Shown here piece by piece: positions 25,201-37,600 of a DNA stretch of 64,000 bases. Both the position numbers and the translations under genes were made by a program. The notes under the pieces are model-generated. The model saw only the letters and a program-made list of their open reading frames with translations. It was not told the origin of the DNA and ran no database searches. The stretch is taken from assembly GCF_016545825.1 (NCBI RefSeq), contig NC_052613.1, forward strand, positions 56,246,833-56,310,832. The letters run 5' to 3'. This DNA comes from Eucalyptus grandis. Its lineage: Eukaryota > Streptophyta > Magnoliopsida > Myrtales > Myrtaceae. The first letter of the stretch is position 1, and the number at the start of each line of letters is the position of its first letter.

Positions 25201-28200
25201 AAAGAGACATCAGTTCCATAGACAATTGAAGTCACAAACAGCATATTCCTCGGCCATTGTGTTCAGTACGGGAATATACTAGACTCTCGCTGGCACTTAC
25301 ATCAGCATAGAGTGAAAAAGCTTGCTCATATTGGCCATCAATTACATACAACTCTGCCAGAGCCTGATGCACAAAAGGAACAGTTAAAAAGCTAAAAGCA
25401 GAGATTCTCAAATTGGATTAACAGCTAAGCTCATATATCTACCTCCTTGAGAGCATCAGTCATGGATGAAGTGTTGAGCTGTGGTTCAATGGCTTGTATA
25501 ACAGGTGATGATGAATATATTGCTTGCGGCCAAGATTTGACAGTTGATAATAGCTCACGGTGGAAAGACGGATTTGTTGCCAAAGCCACCAGGGCAACCT
25601 GCATCTCAAAACAAAAACCATAAAAAGCAAGTGTCTTATTCACCAATTTTAAGATGAAACTAAGTAAACGAAGAAATACTTCGGTACCCTATTTTCTTTA
25701 CTCGTAACCTTGAACTTGATACAAATTTGTATTTTTGGGAATTAGTGGATCCTTTTTGTCTAGGTATAGTATGATAGCCATAAATGGTCCGTGACTAAAA
25801 AGTTTGTAGCACATCTCTGGAAGTTATGCACTTCCTCCTATTTCATGGAAATCATACAGAAAAATGGGATGATGGAACCGAAACTTAACTGCTCAAGAAC
25901 TGATGTTAAAGCTTAGAATAGTCCACAATGCAGATACAGTTTCATCGGAATATAACATGGGGACCAAATGAACAGTGTCTATTCAGATCTTTTGTTGCAA
26001 TTGACATGTCACGTAAGAACTAGAAGTTCATCATCTAATAAAAACACAAAAGATTTGTGCAATCATTGAATGTGGGTAATGTCATTCAGGAACATAGGAG
26101 CCTATTTGATAATACATCCAGGAACCATGTCCGCACTTCCATTACACTAGACATCTACTAGAATCCAAGATCCTCTTGGTAAATCATCCACATAAATAGT
26201 AACAAAAATAAAAGGACAGGCTGGTGTGATATAATGTAAGGTCAAAATCATTAACCCAGCCATACTGGATTACTGGCAACTGGGAGACAATCAACGGGGA
26301 TATTTAGCAATGTAATTGAATATGCAAACTGATAAACAACTTCACTGACAGAAAACAAGTTTACTAAACAAATTAAACGTTTTCTTTAACAATTAGCCAA
26401 CAAACCTCATATGCTGTATCACGCAACCTTGGATTATCTGTTGGTATATATGGAACCAAAACAGGAAGCTGACGTAGATGTGCAAAATGAAAACCCATCT
26501 GCGCAAACAGGCACCTATCAACTATTGTCAACCACAAATTATCCATAGACAACTTCTAGAAAGAGTCACTTACCTCTCCCATGATGAAGCAGATCCGCGC
26601 AGCAATTTTGGACACAAAGAAGCAGCTTCAGCATACTTCCTTTCCACAATCAAATGATCAAGGTACCTGGATCCTACCTGTGCACATTGAAAAACAGTCA
26701 ACAAAGCACGAGTAACCAGCAGCTAAGTACCCTTCCATAGACACTATGACAAATATCTTCAAAAATTGAGCAAGATGACAAAAGGAATATGTATTTAAAA
26801 AAAGAAAAAAAGAAAAATCAAAGACTAATAACTATGCATATACTAACTTCACTGGTAATTGATTATGTAGAGCTGAATTCTCATCTACCATCTCATCATG
26901 ACCATTAAGCATGAGAATTAGATGCCACGAACCAAAAAAAAACATATAAAACAAAGTCAAAGCGCGGCACCTCAAAGATTTGAACTTGGGAGAAGTAGAG
27001 ACAATGAGTAAGGAAGTGAGATTCAACAAATGACAATCCATGAAAACTTTGCTCAATCAACTTGATGTTTTTCAAGTGCTTATCTCTGATAAGAACATAT
27101 ATGTATTTCTTGTGCGCATGCAAATGGGAAAAAAAAGTAACAACAGAGAAGAAAAAGGAGAGTCACTGGACTAGCAAATTCTGCCTCATATAAGACGATA
27201 GTAAAAATGATATAGAAGCACCTCATCAATAAGTTCACTGCGTCCTTGACCAGCTTCCACTGCTGCTAAAGCTTTTTCATGCCAGCCATGCTGCAGAAGC
27301 CATGAGATATGATCTTCAGCATCCCTAGCAATCACACATTCAAAGGTCTATTAGCTCTGAGCATGCATCAGTAATTCAAATGCAAAAGCACTAGTTTGTT
27401 GGAAAGCGTGCTACAGTAAAGCATAGCTCCCAAGTAATTTAAAGGATCAGCCAAAAAATCAACCAAGAATGAATGCATCCAGTACCATATAAGCCTGCCC
27501 CACTCCACCCACCAAATGTTACCCAGAAACCAAAAGAAGGAAAATGACCTCACATATACACCTTATTTGAAGCTGAAACGAACAAAATATATGGTAGTAC
27601 CTAGTTGAAGCTACAAGAAAGACTAATAAGACTGACCTAGGCTTTGCTATAACCACATCTTTGGGAGACACGATATAATACAATGGCTCATCTCCAGCAG
27701 CCCACTGGCCCCCAGCATAGCTGCTACCTGCTTTCAAATATAATAGCATTCAAGGGTTTAAGCATAATCAATCTTTTCTACACTAAAAAAATATATTTTA
27801 GCCACAAGTTTAATAACCTGAGAAAGGAGCATGAGCAAGGGAGTAGTCCTTGGCCTTGTAATGCTCAAAACCATGTACAGGCAGGGCATCTGTAGCCAGT
27901 TCATCGTTGTTCCAATTTACTACACGCACTTCAGGTCTCTGTGCATTTCCCTGTTTTTCATAAAAATTCAGATGGTTTTTGATTTAGATAGTTTTATTTT
28001 CTTGTTCACCATCAGGATTGAAAGAAATTTAATATGCTAGGGCATAGTAGACCTCCAGCAAGTTGCTCCATACACCAAAAACTGAAGAGGGTGCACATAT
28101 TATGTAGTGATGCTAGTTTTTGGCAGAATCTTCTTAAATTATGGGCTCCAAGATAAGACAATTAGTCAAATGAAAACCACCTAGCCACAACCCATACGTG

Positions 28201-30610
28201 AAGTTCCTCTTGGCGAAGCATCCATCTCAATGTGCATTACCAGCATGCCGAACATGATGGAAGAAAAGGAGAGATGCTGTTTGAATTCTAAAAACAAAAA
28301 TGCTGAGGACAGTGGGTGGACTTAAGAGTTAGTACCTGACGGGAAGGTACATTGCTACTAAAGTCCCTCTCCCCATCTTCTTCCCCCGGGATATAAGCTA
28401 GAACAACCAAAGAGTCACCAAAGGGAGCAATCCCCGATATGTAATAGCTTGTCTGAAATGATGCCACAATATCCACCTGATTCGTAGTGGAGGCTGGAAT
28501 ATGGTTATAGGTGCCATTGGCAACTTTATGCGGATTACTTCTGATGGATGCAATTTTCACAGATGTTCCCCAACCAATGACCAACAGTGTATCATCCTGA
28601 TTATCATCAAAAGGTGGCAGACCATCAAAATAAATTGTTATCGAACACACACCATCTAAAGAGAGTTATAGCAAAAAGAGGGCTGCTGCAACTCTTAAGC
28701 AACACTAGCAGCAACACCTATCTAACACTTGCACAATTCTAGAGCAACAATTTGAGTCTTAAGACTCACCTGCCAAACCAAATGAGGGAGCAAAAGCTCG
28801 GGACGCGGGCTTCCTCTAGGCCTCTCAATAAATGTTATACGCTGATCATTGGCTGAGTCATAAACTTTGACGCCAGCATCATTGGCCCAAGCAATTAAGC
28901 TGGTTCTCCACTTCACTGCATGAATTGGACCTTCGCCAGAGTGCAAAACCTAAAAAGCTACTCCCAGTCAGCAGGATCAAACAATATGGCAGCATCTTTA
29001 AAAATCTGCAGATCAGTGTTTTATAGACCTGGTCCTTGTAGCCTAACCATTTCTTCATATTAAAATATAAATGACCAGCCAAACCACCAGCTACAAATCT
29101 TCTGGATGCTTTTTTGGCATAATCAGGGTCTAAAGCAATAGCCTTCATTGGACGGTGATAATCAAACTTCATTCTCTCATCAGTGAAGAGGCCATTTATC
29201 ACAACAGATCCATCATCTGAACAGCTTCCTATATATTCACCTTCCGTGTCAAAACTAAGGTCATTGACAGCGGCTGTATGGGCAGCAAATTCCTTAACCT
29301 GCATAATAACGAGACTAAGACAGACAGACAATCTAAAAATACTTCAACCAATAAAGATGAGAGAATTACAGCGCCCAGGAAGGAGATTATGATTTGGCAA
29401 CGAGAAAAAAGGACCCTCAAGTTACTATTGTACATTTCTCTTCATTCAAAAACTGATAAGAAGGCAACGTATTTGAAATGATGAGATCTGAGCACCTCAT
29501 ATGTGGCCCATGGAAAATTTATGTCCTCATATCAAGTTCAAAATCAGAAATTCTGAAAGAGAGAAACAAGAAAGTTAACAGCTGATAAGATGCATAAATG
29601 ACGTGTGCAGTATGTCACATACATCATAAGTAGTTTCAGAAAGCCAGCTCCACTTCGATAGGGCGATGCATTGGTAGTGATTCGATAATGTCACACTCCC
29701 AAAACAGCTATCTTTTTTACAAGTTTATGAATGCTGGATACTAAATTACTATCCAGCTAATAGAAACTTGGACTAATATAACAAAGGCTTTTTTCCCCGA
29801 TAACCAGGAAGCGTCCTGTAGCAATCGAAGACTACCACCTGAAAAAACTGCCTCACCAGTGAGGTAAGGCTTAATATAGGTTGAAGATGATGAGTTGGCT
29901 CAAATAATTTGTGTTAGAAGAACTGCCTATCGATTATTAGAAAGCGAACTCTATGTCCACGAAATTAAGTGCAGATTTGGGGAAAAAGTTGCAAAGGACG
30001 TAGTTCTTCGAAAGGAAGCTAAAACTAGCCTAGCTACGGTGGAAAGTGATCGCGCAAATTGAAAATCCAATGAAGAGAAGTCTAGCCCCAAATTGACTGT
30101 GAAGTAAATCAAAACACTAATAGCTTCACTCCACGGGCTCATAGACAGAAATTCCGCACCCCGATCGTCACCTCACACTTTCTCCATAATGAGCTCGATC
30201 GCCACGAAAGAAAAGGGAAATTCAGATCCCAAACGAGCAAGCCACAAGCAAAGCGTTCGACCTTCGCGAATCCGAGAGGCTTTTAGGAGCACGAAATCGA
30301 ACGGCAGCGGCGCAGAAATCCGCGAGATTACCTGATTGCCAAGGAAATCGAGGATGTGGACGGTCCCGCCGTGGGTGCCGAGCGCGATCATGCGCTCGGC
30401 GACGGCGACGCACGACGCCGCGTCGTTGGTGAGGAGCGTGGGGATGCTGCCTCCCATCCTCTGGTACTTGAGCCTAGGCTCCTCCTCGTCCTCGTCCTCC
30501 TCCTCCGCTTCCTCTTCTTCCTCTTCCTCCTCGTCCTCATCGGCTTCCTCGTCTTCTCGCTCGTCGTCTCCCTCGACGCCGTTCTCCGACGGTATCGGCG
30601 CCATTTGCAT
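22252..30610 (-). CDS. VPS41: VPS41, HOPS complex subunit with C-terminal RING-H2
   Basis: Subunit of the HOPS tether, which drives fusion of late endosomes with the vacuole. Nineteen exons (minus): 30610-30332, 29298-29029, 28949-28770, 28596-28336, 27950-27818, 27727-27637, 27324-27222, 26677-26574, 26498-26406, 25598-25443, 25363-25301, 25186-25121, 24890-24690, 23694-23617, 23538-23419, 23299-23219, 23117-23032, 22867-22786, 22695-22252. About 963 residues, as expected for plant VPS41. It has an acidic run (residues ~15-45), a WD40-like propeller (~50-340; GSCSDDGSVV, RFVAGGLAGHL), an alpha-solenoid clathrin-repeat region (~560-800; EQVFILGRMG) and a RING-H2 from residue ~877 (CCICFDP, then CCHSYHTSC, an acidic insert and MRCILC). 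Exon 9 is one base short of the expected frame (see findings). Two in-frame ATGs, 30610 and 30604, are possible starts. The second has better context and matches the usual MAPIPSENG start. ATP10 lies downstream and VPS50 is divergent. Confidence 0.96.
24307..24663 (-). mobile_element. 5'-truncated LINE-like retroposon in VPS41 intron 13
   Basis: A 357-base insertion inside an intron of VPS41. It is flanked by a perfect 12-bp target-site duplication, atttctatgtct, at 24295-24306 and 24664-24675. Next to the left copy is a poly(T) tract, so the element lies on the minus strand and ends in poly(A) after TTAACTTTTACC. A 3' terminus with poly(A), a long duplication and a short body is typical of a 5'-truncated L1-type LINE. 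A SINE is possible, but I see no A or B box. The insert is richer in GC than the intron around it. Confidence 0.7.
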
Positions 30611-30649
30611 AACGATTGCTGGCTGCGGAGCTGGTGACAGAATGATTGG

Positions 30650-30680
<31 letters not shown>

Positions 30681-30780
30681 TGCGTTTGGGAGCTGGGCCT
30701 GTGCGGGTTCTAGAGGAGGGAGAGGGGGAACGGGGGAGGATGTCGTCCTGGAAAAAAGGTTATTTTGGGAAATTCCCGGA
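30611..30780 (-). promoter_or_regulatory. VPS41 5' leader with (GA)n microsatellite
   Basis: Just upstream of the VPS41 start, a (GA)n run at about 30650-30675 reads as (CT)n in the sense of the gene. GC-rich leader sequence surrounds it. This mirrors the pyrimidine-rich leader of AGO5 in the same window. No clear TATA box was seen. Confidence 0.4.
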
Positions 30781-31929
30781 GTAATCCGATTAACGGTTGT
30801 TCCCAATTATTTATTTGCTACCCGACAAGAGAGTGCGGACGAGATCATGACGTGGGCCGGTGCCACCTGGCGGCTGTTCATTGGCTGGAACCACTTTCCT
30901 TCGGCCCGTCGTTCGTCGCTATCCTCCTTTTGCGCTTTGGCGAAGGTCTGGTCGATTCCAACAATCGGTCATTGTCCAAGCGCTGGTCAATAGTAATCTC
31001 GTAATGAAATGTTTTTGTGTTAGTAATTGATTCGGGCAATTGCGACCGAGAAGCAAATGGAAGAGAGAGCCGAGCTGGAGAGCCGGAGATGCGGTATTGA
31101 AATTCATAGAGATCGAAAGACAATCTTCTTATGTTTTTTTTTGTGACGCTACTTTTCTTTTCTAATTGTTTGGGGATGATAGCAATCAATGGAAATAAAG
31201 CCTTTCCGAGAGCCGCGACGTGGCATTTTGACTCTGATGGGGGTATCTTTGCTAGATAAGCCGACTTGAGGGCGTGTTACCACGGACGCGTCTCCTTCAA
31301 AAATTTCTGCTTTCGACTTCTGATTGTGACAGGACACACGTTGCCTCAATTTTTGTGGGGGCGATTATGTTTTCTTGTGGGCTTGAAATCCAATGACGTT
31401 ACAGGCCCATTTTACTTGTTATGGCCAGTTGTGATTTCGTTTGAGGCAATAGCAAGGATAATCCATGAATTTTGGTTCGCCACGGTATCATTTACGAACT
31501 TTTAATTCATATAATACTTAGGCCTATCAAAATAAATCAAACTTATTTCTTAACCCATACCTGATGGGTCGAGTTGTTATATGCATTTGTTTATATTCAA
31601 TAAATAGGTCGTACATGAGTTTAGAATATTAAGACCTAAGATAATATGGATGTTGAAGGCCTTCGTTACTTATTTATAGACCCAGTCCATCCCTATGACT
31701 CTCTCTTGGGGTTCATTCAATCTTGTATTCACTTACTTCATGCTCTCATTGTAATTTTGGCATAAGTTTTCCTACATTGGGTTGAACATCGAAGTGCTTT
31801 AGCAATATGAGTTGGGTCGTCTATGGGTTTAGTCATGTATGAGACATTGGATTTATATTACATGGAAATGTGATAAAGACATATTAAATTGGTAGATCAT
31901 TTTAAACTCAACTCAAACCTGATTCACTC
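30781..31929. other. VPS41 distal upstream region
   Basis: GC-mixed near VPS41, then AT-rich. Short frames occur on both strands but none looks like a gene. Confidence 0.4.
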
Positions 31930-32205
31930 GTTTTATGAGTTTAGTAATGTGATCTTTGAACTTTAGCTTAACTTGCAATGTCATATCTAAACTTTTAACT
32001 TATTCAATATGGTTTCTTAAATATCGACAAACGCTTGATGTAATCCTTAAACTATATGAAAATATTTAAATGTCTAGGTAACATATTGAACATCAACCAA
32101 AACTTAGAGACCTCGTTATACGAATTAAAAATTCAGGAATAATGTTTCATACTCGACCGAAGTTAATGGATCATATTGAATAAATTAAAAATTCAAGTAC
32201 TATAC
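31930..32205. mobile_element. Foldback MITE, copy 2
   Basis: Imperfect hairpin of the same family as 1015-1385. The left arm has cttttaacttattcaatatgg; the right arm has its reverse complement near 32165-32190 (catattgaataaattaaaaa). The centre is near 32075. It lies in the divergent upstream region between VPS41 and VPS50. Confidence 0.55.
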
Positions 32206-34611
32206 AGTTTTCCTTTTTTTAACCTTTTATGTGTGTTCTGAAGACAGGTAACATGAGTGCGGTGCGGGTGAGTGCACTGTGAAGCCTTCGCAGAACCTTT
32301 GATGGTGGCGATGGTACCGCCATGTCGGGGAAAAGCAGTCGAGGAGGGCCATTTGGGAATGGACTCGGCACCCCATTCCATCGAGCATTTTGTCTGCAAG
32401 CTGTGGTGCTTATGTGAATGGAGCTCTTGCTCCGCCGTCATGATCCTTGTGTCCTCGAGGACCCAGTACTTATATAGCAGTACGAGTAATCCATACATTT
32501 TCCTTTTCTTTTATTTCATCGATGGAGCGCCCGACACTCTTTTGAGTACTCGGCTCCTCCTCATGGAAGTGTCGCCGAGTGTGGTGGATTCTCTCATTTC
32601 ACATGTGCCGGGTAATTTCTAAAATCACATGGGTCTATACTCCTGAAAATGGCCGAAAAAGAACACGGAAGAGTGGTGATTTGTACAAGGGACTTGAGAG
32701 AAAAGTGGATGGGCGTACTTATCAATTGAGCAATTTCTCGAGGTTTTAATATGTTTATCTTTTCAAAACATAGTAATAGATTGATTGATCCTTGGTTATC
32801 ATCAATCGCATTTGCCCTTTTCGGTTATATGACAATCAATGTGTGAGTCGGTCAACGTATTATAGTCTTCAAAAGTAAATTTTCAATGTAAAAACCGAGT
32901 TGTTATACTTAAATGATTATTACCTTTGGAAAAAAATTCGCTTGTGTAAAATATTTATAAGAAATTTAAAAAGTGAAAAATAATTTATTTTTAATTGAAA
33001 GTAACATTAATAGTCAATAAGCTATGGCCTAGTGTGCAGTATTAGTTTTAGACTTTCAATTCGTTCATCCTTGAACTATTCACAATTATTTAATTTAGAC
33101 CTTAAACTTTCAACTTGTTCAATTTAATTTCTTAACAATCAATAGCAAAGTCAAATAAGTCATTCGATATTATTCGCTAATTTTTTCACATATTAAACTA
33201 TTGCTTGAATTTTGGAATATCTATTCATTTCCACCTATTTCCTAAAACAACATAAAAAATATAAGCTATCATTTTCATTACCGTTTTACTTTTGTGTTTT
33301 TTTTTTATAAATATAATGATAGTTCTATATAAGTACATTTTAATTTGTATTCTCTTCTCTATATTTGTATTGGGTGGTCCCAAGTAAGTAATTTCTCTTT
33401 GGGCCCAATCTCCTATACTGCTTGGGCCTGGTTAACTGTACATGGCAAGTCTAGTATTATTTGTTAGCACTGAGCGAGTTCAAGCATATACTTTTAAGCT
33501 TGATATTAAGCCTTTTTTAACATATGGGTCATGTCTAAAGTCCACGATCCAAATTGCTTTTTCATAGAGAGAATCAGGAATAATTGGGCCGCCTGTTCGT
33601 GAAGTACTGTAGTCAAAATTACGTAATTCTTTTTCAAAATTATTATGACTTTTTGATAAGCTAAAGCTAGTCAATCTCAATCGAGCCTTGGAACTAGTTT
33701 GACTTGTGCACTCAACAGCCTTTGCTCCCCTTGCCAGCTTGTGAGCGAGAAAATAGCTGCTTGTCTTCATCGCAACGAGGGATCCAACGTGGAGCCAAAG
33801 CTAAGGGAAAAATTCTGTCTCCTCGAGTTGTGACTTGTCTGGTTGCCCTTGATCTAACTAACACCGCAAGAATTGGCATTTTTGTTTTGATGGACGAGGA
33901 TAGGTATGAGAAAGATCAACACCTCCGATACTCCCACAATGTCAAAGAGAGACATTTGGTAAGGACGTCAAATCATGTCCGAATTAAATTGCGAAAACAT
34001 TTGAGAATAAGCAAATTCATATGAGTGAACGCTAGATGTCAATAGTGAAAATAGATTGGCATACTTTGCTATCGTCAATACTCGAATATAAGCCTTTCCA
34101 AATGACATCATTTTTCGCGCAAAGCAAAAAGTTCTCTAGTGAAATCAACAATTACAAAGGAAGGGAATTGCGTATAAACAGAGCGCCGGCTCAATTGGAC
34201 CGTCTAACAACAATCGAGCAAAATACGAGGCGATTCAAGGCCTTCAAGCGTCGCGCGATCAATAATCTCACACGTACGCGTGCAACAAAGTCAGGTCAGC
34301 AAGAGAGCTTATTCACAAAGTCTTCCCAAAGGACGAATAATAATTACCAACCTGCATCAGCCAGACCATTCCACCCCTCCATAAACCGAAAGAGAAAAAA
34401 GAAAAGAAAAAAGACTTCCACATCATCGTCGTCCCCAACCTCGCTCGCCTCGCGCTTCTCCATTCATCCTCCGATCTCACACTCGTCGCGCCACATCACC
34501 GTCGGCCCCCAACCTCGCTCGACCTGAAGATCCCGCTCGCCCGCTGACAATGGGAGGGCTCCCGCGCCTCGATCTCGGCGCCGCCGCCGCCGCCGCCGCC
34601 GCGAGCTAGAG
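32206..34611. other. VPS50 upstream region
   Basis: A GC-richer patch at about 32230-32620 carries overlapping unrecognised frames (101 residues on minus at 32193-32498; 116 on plus at 32272-32622) and may be an old gene or TE fragment. A MITE-like half copy lies at about 33040-33140. From about 34370 purine-rich, then pyrimidine-rich leader sequence and a (GCC)n run at about 34580-34603 lead into the VPS50 start at 34612. Confidence 0.4.
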
Positions 34612-37600
34612 ATGCAGCCGAGCCTGTTCCCCTTCGGCACCGTCGTGGGCAACCCGTTCCTGTTCGATGGCGATTTGAGCGAGGGTGGGTTCGAGAGCTC
34701 TAGGGTTTTCTTCCTGGTCCCCTTCTTGCTGTTCCAAGGTGGCGGGATGGATCTGTCCAAGGTCGGAGAGAAGATCCTGAGCTCCGTCCAGTCCGCCCGG
34801 CTGCTCGGCCTCCTCCCTTCCGGTTCCGATCGCCCCGAGGTAAATCGCGGCGTGCGCGCCGATCCGAATTCGGTGCACCGTCATTGGGTTTTTCCCGGAT
34901 GTGTGTGTAACTGTCGCTGATTGTGTTGGTTACGGCGCCGGCTTACTTCAGAGTGAAGTGTATAGTTCGGCGGGGGGTAGATTGTGTGTAGTTGCTGGAA
35001 AAAAAAGGAGAAAAAGAGAAAAAATACTACATGTAATCGGAAAGGAAAATGGCGTGCGAGGAATTCTGCCAGCATGAATCGTCGTGATTTGATTTGGATA
35101 TGTTTAATTTAACGTTCGATAAGTGATCAAATGGGACAGGATTTTCCAATGTGGCGTTGAGCTTAGAGGGTTTAAGTTAGTTAATAGAATTTTGACCTAT
35201 GGGAATTGTACAAGCAGGGTGAATGAGAAAAGGAATTGTAAGGATGTTTATAGTGAGCTAAAAGGATGTATAGGTGGAACTGTATTGGCATTGTGCCATC
35301 TTCGCTCGCCTAGAGTTAAAAGGATGCTTCATGCCATGTGTAGTGAAAAGTGACGATTCTGGTGGATTGAGAGCTCACCATATCTCTTCCTTGGTGAATG
35401 GACATTTTGTGTCTACATGTGTACTGGTATAACTTGCAGTGTTTGTATAACATGTCGTATGCATGACATGCCCAATGTGTGATGTAGTGAAACGATGTAA
35501 TGGTTCTACTGTCTACTGTCTTGGTTATAAATTCCAATCCAAATGCTGTAGTAAGATCATGACAGTCCTTGTATATTTGAGTGCTCTTTTCCAGTGCAAG
35601 TTTCAAGCATCAGCTCATTAGAAGAAATCTCTATGTTTTCCTTTCCCCTCCTAAGTTAGCAAACTTAGCAACTTCTTTACAGGTTCCAGCTCGAGCTGCA
35701 GCAGCAGCAGCTGTAGCTCGTGCTTTGGCAGGACTGCCCCCTCATGAAAGGTTCTCTCTCTCTTCAAGTTCGACAGAATTGAGCTCAATATATGGAAGCA
35801 AGCTTCCCGGTCCACCGGTTGCAGATCTGGAAGAAGAATTCTATGATGAGGTTTTATTTTGTATGCCCTTTTTTCTTCCCTTTTCCTCAAAGGCTCACAC
35901 ACGTGCACACATATTTTTCTGGGGGTGTGGATGCTGTTGGAAGCAGAAGGGCTTGGGGGGATGGATGACCTCTGAGAAATTGATGATGGGTGAGATTTTT
36001 CTTTTTTCATATGCTGAAAGGTTAGGCAGCGGAGTTTGCTTCTAATTTAGATAGAAAGATTGTCTATACAGTGTTCTCTTTCTAGCATTTCTGAGATGAT
36101 GACAAGGATTAGTTGATGTCCGTTTGTAAGTGTTGGGGATATAGTTGAATGTAGGAGTGATATATGCATTCAAAGAAAAAAAAGATTTTTATTTTTATCT
36201 CTTGTTCTTTACATTTAGGCTTTGTTTGGCAGAGGGGAAAGAAAATGGGTGAAGGAAATTGGCCCCTTCTTCTCACAAAAAATTCAAATTCTACCCAATT
36301 CTGTTGCCCTTCTTTCATCAAGCTCCCCCCTCTCCCTTCCCAAAGAAAGGACTATAGTTGACTCTAAATTTATAGTTCTTCAGAGACATTTATTAAGGAT
36401 ATCATGCAAAGGCTACTTGTATCATTGATTCTAGGAGTTTGATCCGGTGAGGCATATCTTAGAGCACATCCCCGGGGAAGAAAATGAATTGACCTATTTT
36501 GAGAAACAGGTATCTCTTCATCTCAGCTCTGTAGGTCTCTTGCTTCTTGCCAATGCTGCATTTGTTTGGGATACTTCATTTGATTGACTCTTCCTATTCT
36601 TTCAATAGTCAATATTAAATTTTTTCTGAATCACCGATAAGTTCATTAAAACAAAAAAATCAAAATATAGTCACCTAAATATTTCGGGATCTGCTATTTT
36701 TGCAGGCAACTCTTAGGTTAGCACAACTGGATAGAGTTTCAGAATGCTTGTCCCGCAATGTTGTGGAGCATCATGAAGTGATGGGTTAGTTAACTCCTCC
36801 TATGTCTTATTTTCTACTTTTTGTAGTTTCAAAATTTGGAAGAATTTGTAATGATACATAATATGTTACTTTTACAATCTTTCTGTTTCATTTCTTAATT
36901 TGACCAGAGAAAGGTATCTCGTGCCAAAAAGAAACTGTTTGCTAACATTGATTGAGAAAAATCAGTTCGAAGGAAATTTTGGCTTTGCTGTGTAGTTTAC
37001 TGACTATACAGAACTGCTTTACCTTTTATTTGATATACTCTTGCTTTGGAGGTATAGCCTTCATCATGGAAATTCTGGTGCTGCTTTTCTGTTTGATTTT
37101 AAAGTCAAATCTCATGATGGGTTGCTCAGAGACTGCAATCCAATTTCTGCTCATGTTACATGTCTGTATATTGTTCCAGTTCCTCTATGAGAATGTGTAC
37201 TAGGGGAGGGATATTACGGGTATCTGTGTCTATCTAGGATCGGTTTAAACGTGATTCTCTCATTTGGTGCCATTGACCACTGATATCATTGCAGACATTG
37301 AGAATATATCTTATTTTTGAAGCATTTATGGCTTGGAGATTTGTATGCAAAGTAATTTTTGTTTTTGGACAGTGAAGGGAATGGATTTAGTGAGGGAACT
37401 TGAGAAGGACTTGAAGGTTGCGACTGTCATCTGCATGGTGAGAATCTGAATGCGCATAATAACAACAATGTGTATGAATTATCCATATTTAATTTCCTTG
37501 TTAAATGAGCTCTGTTGTCAGAACAATATGCATCTTTGATCTCATGTTGCTGTTGTCCACCATATAACAGCTGATTTTTGTGGTCATTCTTGTTCTTTGT

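Noticed and set aside
32193..32622. Overlapping frames of 101 (-) and 116 (+) residues
   Set aside because: Neither is recognisable, both overlap on opposite strands, and there are no splice-linked neighbours. At most a gene or TE fragment.
33480..33770. Minus-strand 96-residue frame that at first looked organellar
   Set aside because: I could not match it to any plastid or mitochondrial protein with confidence, and it has no gene context.
34036..34527. 163-residue frame upstream of VPS50
   Set aside because: Low-complexity Lys/Ser/Arg-rich reading of the purine- and pyrimidine-rich VPS50 leader, with no recognisable domain.
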